Under the pieces are notes generated by a model that saw only the letters and a list, made by a program, of their open reading frames with translations, was not told the DNA's origin and searched no databases. Both the position numbers and the translations under genes were made by a program. Positions 41,384 through 50,980 of a DNA stretch of 64,000 bases are shown in pieces. Origin of the DNA: Endozoicomonas sp. ISHI1 (GTDB taxonomy: Bacteria; Pseudomonadota; Gammaproteobacteria; Pseudomonadales; Endozoicomonadaceae); contig NZ_JAGRPU010000014.1 in the NCBI RefSeq assembly GCF_024606225.1, positions 62,001-126,000 of the forward strand, in the 5' to 3' direction. Position 1 is the first letter of the stretch, and each line of letters begins with the position of its first letter.

Positions 41384-44300
41384 TCACAAGCCTATAGAAC
41401 TTGTCTGCAGATTGCGTAATGGCTGCAATTCGTTCGGCTCCATTTCTGATACCGTCGGTTGTCTTTTGAACTTCTTGATCGCCAGATAGACTGCGATGGT
41501 TGCAATCACAACAACTGCAGTGCCTCCTGCAGCAGCCACAGTTCCCCAGGGTGTATCCTCTGCCGATCCTGAAGCTGATGTTGAGGCTGATTGCGAAGCT
41601 GACCCCGCAGCAGCCAGAGCAGTAGGGGCTTTTTGGTGATTGAAGAATTCAAGGCCCAGAGAAATTTCTTGCATTCGTACCTCCGTCTTCCGGCCATCCT
41701 CCCTAATCTCATCGTTTTCAGTGGCCAGATAAGCCTTATTACCCACAAAAATCGGGCGCAGAGACTTTGTTGGTGCAGGTTTAAATGTGGTGGCGAAACG
41801 ATGGATGTTGACTTGATTTTTATAAGTAAGCACTGATAATCGTCCATCGCTGTTGTAAATAATGGCGTGCAAATAATCTTTCGTTGTCGTCAGCTTCACG
41901 GCTGCAAATGAGTCTGGTGTGCGGGAAGAAAAATCAATCTCATCTTCAATAATAAAAGCGCTATCCATCTGTCCATTGTCAGTGGCAAACCGGCGAATAG
42001 ACAGTCTCCCTTCCCCAGGGTTGTATAGGGCAACGTAGGCGTGGTTTTTTTTGATCAGGATGTCCTGCTGGCTGTTGACTGAGTCAATATCATCGTCAAT
42101 GGCGTTGATTCTTTCTTCGCCATTATTGCCAAAAGAGGCAGAGGGGGTTAGCTGTTTACTGTCGTACTGTCTGATAAACAGGGGATGGTTGGCATGTTCA
42201 TCACTTATGCCTAACACATAAAAGTGTTCGCCATCGGGTGAGAGCTCCAGATTAAGCGCTTGCTCCTTATCAAGCCGCCCACTGTTTTCAGGATACTTTC
42301 TGGAAAGCATGCGCTCTCCCTGGCGGTAACGTCCGACAAACAGGCTGTTATCGATGGTTCCCGTTAAATACATAGCACCCTGATGAAAAGCGGTATCACT
42401 TATTTGAAGATTCTCAGGGAATTCGTCGCTATGTATTCTGACTCCTCTTCTGGATCTGTGTCTGTCAGTGACATCTAACCTGAACAAGATCGTTTTTTCT
42501 GAAGGTGTTGTTGAGATAAGGTCAAGGTGAGAGCCTTTGGTTTCATGAACAACCTGCCCTGCCAGAGGCTGGTAGCCCACCAGCATATTTCTGAAACGGG
42601 ACTGGACGGGGAGGTATCTCACAATACCGCACCAACCAAATCCGTGATCCGGTTCAGAGCCTTTATAACGAACCAGGATAATTTCTTGACGAGGTTCTTT
42701 CCAGCGCGACTTAGGCTTAATGACAACGTAAATTCGCTGGGTTTCGGGGTCATACACCTGGAAGAGAGGTTTGCCCTCCAGTGACGGGCAGATAGGCTCG
42801 GAGTCGCTTAAATAAGCTGTGGAGGATGTACTGGATTTACTGTGAGTCAAGTCCTTATACGACGAAGGATTTGTAGATGGCGGAACTGACGAAGTTGACG
42901 GGGCTGACATGATGCTCTTTTCCTCGCTGCAGTCAAATCCGCCCTGTGTGCAATCAACTCCGGCCAACAATGTTTGTGGTTTGGAGAATGCTTTTGGAAA
43001 CGGTAGATAGCCATCCTGACCGTTCCAGACAGCACGATTGAAAGAGGTAGCATTATTGGAACCACCGGGGTCTGCAAACTCATTCAGTACTGTAGGAAAC
43101 CGGTTGTTTGTCTGTTTGGTGCCATTTATTCGGGCAAGTTCACGGTAGGGGGTGTTAATGCCTTTAAGCATTGGCAGCTGCGATGCATCACCGGCATTCC
43201 AGAGTGTGCTGCTCAAACCGGTCAGGTTTGATTTGAGAGCGTTTTTCGATACTCTTACGACACCTACATTATATCCTTCCTGACCACCAAAAGTACGATG
43301 AAACTTTGTGAATGTATCCAGATTATTCTTAATACGCTCTCTCATCCAAACTTTTGCCACTGCTCCGCTTGTGCCGTAATAGCCTCTCCTCTTAGCTTCA
43401 AGTGACCCGGTATTGACATTGTTGTAAACCAAGACCGGATTGACAGGCGCGTCAGCAACTCCGGAAACGCCACCGACGTAATCATAATCTTTCGAAATGA
43501 CCGCTCCGGCATTAAGGTTATCCTGAATGCTCCCGACCTCAACGCCTCCTGCAATACCTCCGGCATATGATGACCAGCTATCAGTATTGACAGTTCCGGT
43601 ATTTACATTTTGAACAACAGTAGCATTGTATACTTGCCCCGCTATTCCACCGGCGTGTGTACGATCATAGTTGTTGAAAATGCTGCCTGTATTGAGGTTT
43701 TTGCTGACCAAGGTTTGCCCGGATGCCCTCCCCACTATTCCACCCCTGTTTCCTGCATGTTTAACGTAGACGATACCCGGATCATCTGTGGATGACATTT
43801 TTCCAGTGTTCAGGTTATTTGATACTCTGGCTGCTGCTGCCTCTCCTGCAATCCCCCCGGAACTTTCGGTATGGCTAACAGTGACGTCGCCGACATTCAT
43901 ATTATTGAGAGCAGCGCTTCTTTTCAGTGTTCCGACAATGCCACCGGCAGGCGAGGAACCTGCACCCCCGGAGATGATCGCTCCGGTATTCAGGTTATTT
44001 GAAATGGTAGATGTCTGATCGGCCAATCCAGCGATACCACCTGTGCTGGCGCTTGATGCTGTGACTACAGTGCCGGTGTTTACACTGTCGTGTATGACGC
44101 TGTCTGAAACACTGCCTGCCAGACCTCCGGCATGACTGTTAGAAAACTTCGTTTTGACGGTTCCGTCATAATTGACCACCTCTTCAATCCTGCTGCCTTT
44201 CAACTCTCCCACAAGTGCACCTGTCGGGCTCCTAAACCCGGCACCGGTCACTTTTGGTTGTTTTAACAGGATCCGCCTGATGATGCTGTTTTGTAATGAC

Positions 44301-44638
44301 CCGAACAAGCCGGTTGCAGTTTTATAGGCTGACGTTGAAACCTCAAGGCCAGAAATAACATGGCCGCCGCCATCCAGATTGAGAGAAAACGGAACGGAGA
44401 CATTGCCAACGGGTTCCCAGGGAGTGAAGCTCAGGTTGATATCACTGATCAACCGATAGTCACCTTCGACCGGGTGGTCGGCATTCAGATATTGATTGAA
44501 ATTATTATTGTCCAGCTCGATAGTGTCGGCCCAGCTTTCCCAGTTTGGAATACAAACGACAAGTAACAGCAATAGTACAGACGACTTTTTGTTGATAGTC
44601 AGTAGCCGATTCTGATTTCTTATCAGACTTTTATTCAT
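41384..44638 (-). CDS. Large GLUG-repeat surface protein, copy A
   Basis: A 1084-residue exported protein. A signal-like start (VLLLLLVVCIPNWESWA) is followed by an N-terminal domain (DNNNFNQYLNADHPVEGDYR) and about nine GLUG-type repeats at roughly residues 100-460. The repeats have the pattern GGIAG...NLNTG or NVNTG. A linker with Ser/Pro runs (near 600-640) precedes a second half with repeated FIRQYDS and LSPDGEHFYV segments, resembling a beta-propeller. The C terminus has one membrane helix (about 1033-1054) and a basic then polar tail of 30 residues. GLUG repeats occur in IgA-protease and adhesin-like surface proteins. A role in host contact is inferred. The paralogue lies 200 bases away. 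Confidence 0.78.
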   Translation of the reverse strand: MNKSLIRNQNRLLTINKKSSVLLLLLVVCIPNWESWADTIELDNNNFNQYLNADHPVEGDYRLISDINLSFTPWEPVGNVSVPFSLNLDGGGHVISGLEVSTSAYKTATGLFGSLQNSIIRRILLKQPKVTGAGFRSPTGALVGELKGSRIEEVVNYDGTVKTKFSNSHAGGLAGSVSDSVIHDSVNTGTVVTASSASTGGIAGLADQTSTISNNLNTGAIISGGAGSSPAGGIVGTLKRSAALNNMNVGDVTVSHTESSGGIAGEAAAARVSNNLNTGKMSSTDDPGIVYVKHAGNRGGIVGRASGQTLVSKNLNTGSIFNNYDRTHAGGIAGQVYNATVVQNVNTGTVNTDSWSSYAGGIAGGVEVGSIQDNLNAGAVISKDYDYVGGVSGVADAPVNPVLVYNNVNTGSLEAKRRGYYGTSGAVAKVWMRERIKNNLDTFTKFHRTFGGQEGYNVGVVRVSKNALKSNLTGLSSTLWNAGDASQLPMLKGINTPYRELARINGTKQTNNRFPTVLNEFADPGGSNNATSFNRAVWNGQDGYLPFPKAFSKPQTLLAGVDCTQGGFDCSEEKSIMSAPSTSSVPPSTNPSSYKDLTHSKSSTSSTAYLSDSEPICPSLEGKPLFQVYDPETQRIYVVIKPKSRWKEPRQEIILVRYKGSEPDHGFGWCGIVRYLPVQSRFRNMLVGYQPLAGQVVHETKGSHLDLISTTPSEKTILFRLDVTDRHRSRRGVRIHSDEFPENLQISDTAFHQGAMYLTGTIDNSLFVGRYRQGERMLSRKYPENSGRLDKEQALNLELSPDGEHFYVLGISDEHANHPLFIRQYDSKQLTPSASFGNNGEERINAIDDDIDSVNSQQDILIKKNHAYVALYNPGEGRLSIRRFATDNGQMDSAFIIEDEIDFSSRTPDSFAAVKLTTTKDYLHAIIYNSDGRLSVLTYKNQVNIHRFATTFKPAPTKSLRPIFVGNKAYLATENDEIREDGRKTEVRMQEISLGLEFFNHQKAPTALAAAGSASQSASTSASGSAEDTPWGTVAAAGGTAVVVIATIAVYLAIKKFKRQPTVSEMEPNELQPLRNLQTSSIGL

Positions 44639-44715
44639 TGAAGAACTACCGTAGAGATAATGATAATAAATAATCGTACCCGTCTATATAGACCATGTGA
44701 TGTCATCATGCAGAA
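44639..44715 (-). promoter_or_regulatory. Promoter region of GLUG copy A, shared with copy B
   Basis: On the minus strand this segment matches the one before copy B (47911-47993). Common blocks are GATAATAAATA, a CGTA then TATAGACC block, and GTCATCATGCAGA. The duplication therefore included the control region. Neither copy has a clear Shine-Dalgarno before its ATG. The remainder up to copy B (44716-44841) holds nothing I recognise. Confidence 0.5.
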
Positions 44716-44841
44716 AGATGCAGAGAACCGTGAGAAAGCTTCTGTTTGAGTAGGGGGTATCAGGGGGAATTTCCTGGTTTGTTTTTGGCTGAGATGATTG
44801 GACATTCCAGGGGCTCATTCGCCGGTTCCTGAGAATAGACA

Positions 44842-47800
44842 TTATTGGGTTTCCACATCCTGTTGAATTAGTTCTTTTTTGAACCAGCTCTTGGCGAGTT
44901 CGTAAAATGCAACCGTTCCAAGCAGTAAAGTACACCCTGCAAAAAAACCCGTTATAAATCGAGTATTTACCCCAGACGATAAAGTGGCAGGGAATTCTTG
45001 AGGACTCAAGTTTTCAAGACCCAGAAAAACTTCCTGCATCCGTACCTGCCTGCTACCCTCCTCAATATCAGCAACTTCAACCGCCAGATAGGCTTTATTA
45101 CCCAAAAAAACCAGACGCATAGACTCCGCTGTCGCAGGTTTAAATGTGGTGTCGAAACGATGGACTTTGACCTGATCTTTATAAGTAAACACGGACAGTT
45201 GTCCATCACTGTTGTATATAATGGCGTGCAAATGAGCTCCCGTTATCATCAGCCTGACGGTTACAAACGAACCCGGTGTGAGGGGAGAAAAATCAATCTT
45301 GTCGTCAATAATAAAAGCACTATCAATCTGTCCATTGTCGGTGGCAAATCGGCGGATAGAAAGTTTCTCTCTCTCAGGGCTGAATACGGCAACGTAGATC
45401 TGGTCTTTTTGTATCAGGATGTCCTGCTGACTGTTGGCCGTGTCAAAGTCATTGATGGTCATTGCCTCTCTACCATTGTTGCCAAAAGAGGCGACGGGGG
45501 TTAGTTGTTGACTGTCGTACTGTCTGATAAACAGAGGATAGGGCACATCGTCATCACTTTTGCCTGTTACATAGAGGCGTTCGCCATCTGGGGAGAGCTT
45601 TAGATTGAGTCCTTGTTGCTCATCATATTGGCCAAAGTTTGCAGAATACTTTTCAGAAAAAAAGAATTTTCGTTGGTGATAGCGGCCAACAAATAAGTTG
45701 TTATTGATTTTCCCTGTTAAATACATGGCACCCTGATGATGAGCAATATCATTAATTTGAATATTCTCTGGAAATACGTTTTTAATGACACTGAATCGTG
45801 CCCGGTATCTTTGGATATCACTCAACGGGAACTCGAACAGCGTCGCTTTTCCTGACTTTGACATTGCAACAATATTGAGGGAAGAGCCGAGCTGAGAGCC
45901 TTCGGTTTCGTAAACAACCTGCCCTGTCAGAGACTGGTAAGAAGCCAGCATTCCGGAGTGTTTGGTAGAGGTTGTATAGGTCACAATGCCGCACAGACCA
46001 AATTGTTTATCCAGTTCACGGCCTTTGTAGCGAGCCAGAATAATTTCTTTAGAAAACGATTCAGGTTGAATGACGACGTATACCTGCTGGTTTGCCGGGT
46101 CATACGCTTGAAACAGGGGCGTGCCTTCTGGTGGCGGGCAGTTAGCTGGCAGGCTGGGTGAATGGGTTTCATAGGGCTGCATAGCTGACGGAGTTTTATC
46201 CTCGCTGCAATCAAACCCCCCTTTTGTGCAGTCAATCCCAGCCAGTAATGTTTGTGGTTTGGGGAAAATGTTTAGAAACGGTAAAGAGCCATCCCGACTG
46301 TTCCAGACAGTACGATCAAAAGAGGTGGCATTTGCAGCACCACCGGGATCCGCAAACTCATTCAGGGCCGACGGGAACTGATTGTTTGTCTGTTTGGTAC
46401 CATTTATTCGGGCAAGTTCACGGTAGGGAGTATTAATGCCCTTGAGCATCGGCAGCTGTGATGCATCACCGGCATTCCAGAGCGTGCTGTCTAACAGGGT
46501 TACGTTTGATTTGAGGGTACTTTTCGATAGTCTTATGATACCTATATTACGCCCACTACCTCTCTCACTGGTCCATTGATACTTTGTGAAAGTATCCAGG
46601 TTATGCTCAATGGCACCTGCCTTCCAAACTCTGCCAGCTACCCCGCTTACGTAGCAGTGGCTGTCCCGGGCTTCAACCGAACCTGTATTGACATTGTTGT
46701 ACACTGAGGTTGAAAGAGTGGCAGCTCCGGTAATAGCCCCTAAGTGACCGCCAGCATCTTTTGTCATGATTGCTCCGACATTCAGGTTGTCCCGAATGCC
46801 TGAACCTTCAGCTTCTCCGGTAATCCCTCCGGCAGATGACTGAAAGTCGTGAGTAGTGACCGTTCCGGCATTAACATTTTGAACAACAGTAGTGTTGACT
46901 ACATCCCCTGCTATTCCTCCTCCATAGGTACGCCAATCCCTTGTAAAAATGCTACCCGTATTGAGATTTTTGCTGACCAGGCTTTGCCTGGAGGCATGCC
47001 CCACTATTCCGCCACTGCTTCCACCTAGCCTACAGAAGGCTCTGGAGTAATCCGAGGCAATTTTTCCGGTGTTGAGGTTATATAATGCCTTCGCAGCTTC
47101 TGCTTTTCCTACAACGCCCCCGGAATATTCGGTAAAGCCAACATTAACTTCACCGGTATTAAGATTGTTGTTAGCAATGCTGTCGCTTTTCAGGGTTCCG
47201 ACGATGCCACCGGCGGGCGAGGAATGTAAATTTCTGGAGACTATTTTTCCTGTATTCAGATCATTTGACAGGGAAGATATCTGATCGCCCAATCCTGCAA
47301 TGCCGCCTGTGCTGGCGGATCCGGTTGTGAAAACGGTGCCGGTGTTCACACTATCATGTATGACGCTATCAGAAACACTGCCCGCTATACCTCCGGCATG
47401 ACTGCGAAAACCGGTTGTTTTGATGGTTCCGGCATAATTGACCACCTCTTCAATCCTGCTGCGTTTTAACATGCCCACAAGTGCACCGGCCGGGCTTGTA
47501 TTTCCGTAGCTGGTGACTTTTGGCTGTTTAAACAGGATCTGCCTGATAGTGCTGTTCTGTAAGGACCCGAACAGGCCTGAGGGAGTATTATCTGATAACG
47601 TTGAAACTTCGAGGCCGGAAATAACGTGGCCGTTGCCAAGCAGAATGACAGAGAACGGATTGGAGGTATTGCCGACGGGTTTCCAGGGAATGAATCGGCT
47701 CAGTTCAATATCACTCATTAACCGATAGCGACCTTCCACCGGATGGTCGGCATTCAGATATTGATTGAAATTATTATTATCTAACCCAATAGTACTGGCC

Positions 47801-47910
47801 CAATTGTTCCAGTTTGGAAAACATACGACAAGTGACAGTATCAATGCAGGTGGCTTTTTGTTGATAATCAGGCTTTGCCGATTTTGGTCTTTTATCAGGT
47901 TTTTATTCAT
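44842..47910 (-). CDS. Large GLUG-repeat surface protein, copy B
   Basis: A 1022-residue paralogue of copy A with the same order: signal-like start (ALILSLVVCFPNWNNWAS), N-terminal domain (DNNNFNQYLNADHPVEGRYR), GLUG repeats (about 95-440), a shorter Pro-rich linker, the propeller-like half, and a C-terminal helix (about 985-1005) with a 16-residue tail. The two align almost end to end. Stretches such as NAGDASQLPMLKGINTPYRE are identical, while the linker, repeats and C terminus have diverged. The ATG at 47910 is chosen to match copy A; the frame is open upstream to 47982. Confidence 0.78.
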   Translation of the reverse strand: MNKNLIKDQNRQSLIINKKPPALILSLVVCFPNWNNWASTIGLDNNNFNQYLNADHPVEGRYRLMSDIELSRFIPWKPVGNTSNPFSVILLGNGHVISGLEVSTLSDNTPSGLFGSLQNSTIRQILFKQPKVTSYGNTSPAGALVGMLKRSRIEEVVNYAGTIKTTGFRSHAGGIAGSVSDSVIHDSVNTGTVFTTGSASTGGIAGLGDQISSLSNDLNTGKIVSRNLHSSPAGGIVGTLKSDSIANNNLNTGEVNVGFTEYSGGVVGKAEAAKALYNLNTGKIASDYSRAFCRLGGSSGGIVGHASRQSLVSKNLNTGSIFTRDWRTYGGGIAGDVVNTTVVQNVNAGTVTTHDFQSSAGGITGEAEGSGIRDNLNVGAIMTKDAGGHLGAITGAATLSTSVYNNVNTGSVEARDSHCYVSGVAGRVWKAGAIEHNLDTFTKYQWTSERGSGRNIGIIRLSKSTLKSNVTLLDSTLWNAGDASQLPMLKGINTPYRELARINGTKQTNNQFPSALNEFADPGGAANATSFDRTVWNSRDGSLPFLNIFPKPQTLLAGIDCTKGGFDCSEDKTPSAMQPYETHSPSLPANCPPPEGTPLFQAYDPANQQVYVVIQPESFSKEIILARYKGRELDKQFGLCGIVTYTTSTKHSGMLASYQSLTGQVVYETEGSQLGSSLNIVAMSKSGKATLFEFPLSDIQRYRARFSVIKNVFPENIQINDIAHHQGAMYLTGKINNNLFVGRYHQRKFFFSEKYSANFGQYDEQQGLNLKLSPDGERLYVTGKSDDDVPYPLFIRQYDSQQLTPVASFGNNGREAMTINDFDTANSQQDILIQKDQIYVAVFSPEREKLSIRRFATDNGQIDSAFIIDDKIDFSPLTPGSFVTVRLMITGAHLHAIIYNSDGQLSVFTYKDQVKVHRFDTTFKPATAESMRLVFLGNKAYLAVEVADIEEGSRQVRMQEVFLGLENLSPQEFPATLSSGVNTRFITGFFAGCTLLLGTVAFYELAKSWFKKELIQQDVETQ

Positions 47911-47993
47911 TGAGGCATTACTGCAAATGATAATAAATACTCGTATTACCATCCGTATGTATAGACCACAATGAGTCATCATGCAGATGACCG
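47911..47993 (-). promoter_or_regulatory. Promoter region of GLUG copy B, shared with copy A
   Basis: It contains the same blocks as the region before copy A (GATAATAAATA, TATAGACCA, GTCATCATGCAGA) in the same order and spacing to the ATG. Conserved non-coding sequence between diverged paralogues implies shared control. Confidence 0.5.
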
Positions 47994-48003
47994 TTGAAAA
48001 ACT

Positions 48004-48384
48004 TCAATCCGAGCCTTCAGTAACAGCAAAGATTGCCAGAAAAAGCCAGCCCAGCATTAATGAGACGCCACCCAGAGGAGTGATCGCACCCAACCAGCTG
48101 ATTTCTGTGAGGGCAAGAATATAAAGACTGCCGGAAAAGAGGATGATACCTGCCAGAAAGAGTCTGGCGCACCATTTCAGTTTTCCGGAATCTTTGAAGT
48201 GGATGGCTAGAACGGCTACCAGAATCAGAGCCAGACTGTGGTAGAACTGGTAATCAGTCGCTGTTGCCCATACTTCTATATAACGTTCGGAAAGTTGCGT
48301 TTTCAGGGCATGAGCACCAAATGCGCCCAGAGCCACAGAGATTAGACCGCAGAGGGCGCCGGACAACAGGTAGCGTCGAGTCAT
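48004..48384 (-). CDS. DUF423 membrane protein (YgdD-like)
   Basis: A 126-residue inner-membrane protein of the DUF423 family with four hydrophobic segments. The opening RYLLSGALCGLISVALGAFG and AHALKTQLSERYIEVWATAT and the C-terminal ITPLGGVSLMLGWL are family marks. Its ATG overlaps the hemY stop by four bases, so it is the last gene of the hemC-hemD-hemX-hemY string. Function is unknown. Confidence 0.85.
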   Translation of the reverse strand: MTRRYLLSGALCGLISVALGAFGAHALKTQLSERYIEVWATATDYQFYHSLALILVAVLAIHFKDSGKLKWCARLFLAGIILFSGSLYILALTEISWLGAITPLGGVSLMLGWLFLAIFAVTEGSD

Positions 48385-49628
48385 TTTTTGTCCGTAACTT
48401 TTGAAGGCAACAGATCAACAACACTGCCCGCTGCGAGTCTCAATCCTTCCTGAAAGTACAGAGAGCTTTTTTCATGATCATCCATGTGAGCCAAAAGACG
48501 TCCCAGCTCGTTATAGGTATCGATCCGTTTACTCAGTCTCAGGCTGGCTTCAAAGTACTCTCTGGCTTTACCCCAGAGTTCATTACGGAGAGACAGGCGA
48601 CCCAGAGTGAGTAGAAGATCGGCGTCGTTGGGTCTTTCATTGAGCATGGTTTCGGCAAAATGCAGCTGCTTACTCACATCCTTGCCCTTGATTTTTCCAT
48701 AAAGCAGAGCCATGTCACCGCTGTAGTGTTTCTTCAGATTGTCCCTAAGCAGAACTTCTGCTTTTTCTTCTGCTCCCAGATCCGTCAGGCACTTTCCATA
48801 CCGGTAAATCATGGCGGAATTATGCTTCTGGTTGGACGACAGACTGTTCCAGATTTGGGTTGCAGGTTTTATTTTCTGATCCAAAGAGGTAAAACTTCGT
48901 CCATTATTAAAGGCCTGATTGAATAGAGCTTCAAAGCACTGAAGCTCAATGGTCCGATACTCTTCATCGGAAACGACTTTTTGCTTTTTCAGCTTGGGTA
49001 AAAGAGCCGCGAGAGATTGCCAGTCATTGAGGCGGGTATAGGTCTGTTTCAGCATTTTCAGAACATAGGCATGTCGTGGGACTTGCTTGTGCAGCTTGGT
49101 CAGGGTGGCCAGTGCCTGCTCCAGTTGACCTGATGAGAGCTGAAGCTGAGCTTGGGTAATGCCAATAGCCAACTCTGCACCGGGCTCCTTGTGATCGGCC
49201 TGACGGAGGTATTCGGCAGAGGCTTCAAGGTCACCGTTTTCATGAGCTGCACGAGCTGCGGCAAGATAATTCAGTAAAGGTGAGGAGCCATAGTCAGCAG
49301 CCTGCGAAAGCAGTCGCTCAGCTTTCTTCCAATGCCCCTGAGTGAACTCGACAAAGCCCCGGGTTGTCAGTTTACGGGCTCGTCTTTCTTTGGCACTGGA
49401 CGTCATTGGATAGATAAAACCTGTGACGTCGAAAATGAGCCTCAGGATGATCCAGACCAGCCAGAATGCACCTATGGCAAGCCCAATCAACAGAAAAAGT
49501 CCCCACAATGTGCTTTCGAACGTTGTCTTGTTGTACGAGATAAGCACATAGCCGCTGTCATGGATCATGACGTTTGCCAAGCCAAAAGTAATGCCCAGAA
49601 TCGCCAGGAAGATGATAAAACCCTTCAT
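48381..49628 (-). CDS. hemY: HemY, TPR-containing protein linked to haem synthesis
   Basis: A 415-residue inner-membrane protein. Two N-terminal helices (FIIFLAILGITFGLANVMIH and GLFLLIGLAIGAFWLVW) precede a long TPR region (HGDLEASAEYLRQADHK style repeats through about residue 390). In Pseudomonas and E. coli it follows hemX, as here. Its exact role is still open. Four-base overlaps join it to both neighbours. Confidence 0.92.
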   Translation of the reverse strand: MKGFIIFLAILGITFGLANVMIHDSGYVLISYNKTTFESTLWGLFLLIGLAIGAFWLVWIILRLIFDVTGFIYPMTSSAKERRARKLTTRGFVEFTQGHWKKAERLLSQAADYGSSPLLNYLAAARAAHENGDLEASAEYLRQADHKEPGAELAIGITQAQLQLSSGQLEQALATLTKLHKQVPRHAYVLKMLKQTYTRLNDWQSLAALLPKLKKQKVVSDEEYRTIELQCFEALFNQAFNNGRSFTSLDQKIKPATQIWNSLSSNQKHNSAMIYRYGKCLTDLGAEEKAEVLLRDNLKKHYSGDMALLYGKIKGKDVSKQLHFAETMLNERPNDADLLLTLGRLSLRNELWGKAREYFEASLRLSKRIDTYNELGRLLAHMDDHEKSSLYFQEGLRLAAGSVVDLLPSKVTDKK

Positions 49629-50980
49629 GTTTCTGGCTCCTCTGAAGAGTCAGCAGGTGCTTGCGGGGGCTGAGAATATTCTGACTGGTTTTCAGTGGCT
49701 GTCTGATCAATCCCTTCAGGTGTTTTTTCGATTGAGCTGTTCTGAACAGTCTGTGCACTCTCTGAGGATTCAGTTTGCCCCGAGGTGTTTTTTTCATTCT
49801 GCGGGGTCTCAGTTATCAGGCTGGATTTCAGCAAGTTCAAAGCACGGCTGATATTGACGGTGACAGGTTTTACGGTGACTTTGTCCAGAGCCTTCAGCTC
49901 GTCCAGCATTGCGGTGGCCTGAGCCCCTGACAGCGAGAAGTATTTTTCTATCCAGTCTGAAGCCTGTTGCAGACTACTGTTGTAGATCGCCTGCTCTCTG
50001 GAGAGAACTGACAACTTGGCCTGTTCCAGGATTAGCTGAAGGTTTTGGCGAATCAAAATATTCTCTTCGGGTGACAACAGTGACGTGATTTTTTGATCAC
50101 GATCCGGGGTGAATCTGAACAGCCGGACAAAGCTCTCCCGGGTATTGTTCAGCATTGAGAGGGCGACAGTCTGCCAGTCGGTGGTCTCTGAAGATGGAGT
50201 AGATGGAGCGCCTGTGGATGGCGTCTCAGAGGGCTTTGATACCGAGATTGAAGCTGATTTCAGGGGCTCTTTTTCCATCAGGGGCAGTTCGTCAATCTTC
50301 TGGGTGAGCGCTTCAAGCTTCAGGTAAAGACCTTCCTGATCAAAATCCGGGAGGCTGTTAAGAGAAGCAATATCTTCTGCCAGAGCTTCCCTCACGGGAT
50401 ACAAATTGTAGTTGTCCAGCTCAAGCAGCATTTGATCAGCACTGTTAAGGAGAGCCTTGGCTGAGTGGGTATCAGATGTCATGAGCAGGCGCTGATTGGC
50501 CAGTCTGAGCAGGTATTCTACTTCTGCCAGCTTCCAGCCATCCTGACTGTTGCCGGTGAGTTCCTGAAGGCTTCTGGTCAGACTGTCGGTGCGCTTCAGC
50601 AGGCGTTCACTTTGACTTTGCTGTTCGTCGAGTCCGGTTTTGATGGGCGTGAGTTCACCGTTTATTTCAGTGAGTCTGGCCTGAACCCGTGCAATCTGGG
50701 TTTGTTGCTGTTCCTGTCCTGCTATCAGAGCGGGTTGCTGCTGCTCCCATTGCATGAACCGCCAGCCAATACTGCCACTTAAACCCAGTGCAATAACCGC
50801 AATCAGCAAGGCCAGGATAGATAGTTTACCTCCTGGTTTTGATGCTGATTGTTGAGGCTGTTTTCCGGAGCCTGTCGATGTCGACTTGCTAACCTGTTTT
50901 TTTGAAGGCTCTCCAGACCTGGCCCGATGTGTCGGTTCAGCTTGCTCGAGTTTTCTGGCGTTCTGATCTTTCTTGCTCAC
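49625..50980 (-). CDS. hemX: HemX, uroporphyrinogen-III C-methyltransferase-like membrane protein
   Basis: A 451-residue protein. A polar N terminus is followed by one helix (LSILALLIAVIALGLSGSIG), a coiled-coil region (about 75-140, Gln-rich), a conserved core (GWKLAEVEYLLRLANQRLLM) and an acidic Ser/Glu-rich tail of about 80 residues. Despite its name, HemX lacks a recognisable methyltransferase domain. It is coupled by ATGA overlaps to hemD and hemY. Confidence 0.92.
   Translation of the reverse strand: MSKKDQNARKLEQAEPTHRARSGEPSKKQVSKSTSTGSGKQPQQSASKPGGKLSILALLIAVIALGLSGSIGWRFMQWEQQQPALIAGQEQQQTQIARVQARLTEINGELTPIKTGLDEQQSQSERLLKRTDSLTRSLQELTGNSQDGWKLAEVEYLLRLANQRLLMTSDTHSAKALLNSADQMLLELDNYNLYPVREALAEDIASLNSLPDFDQEGLYLKLEALTQKIDELPLMEKEPLKSASISVSKPSETPSTGAPSTPSSETTDWQTVALSMLNNTRESFVRLFRFTPDRDQKITSLLSPEENILIRQNLQLILEQAKLSVLSREQAIYNSSLQQASDWIEKYFSLSGAQATAMLDELKALDKVTVKPVTVNISRALNLLKSSLITETPQNEKNTSGQTESSESAQTVQNSSIEKTPEGIDQTATENQSEYSQPPQAPADSSEEPET

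Noticed and set aside
42900-44100. Repeated short motifs suggestive of a CRISPR-like or tandem DNA array
   Set aside because: They are coding GLUG repeats with irregular spacing and diverged DNA, not direct DNA repeats with spacers.
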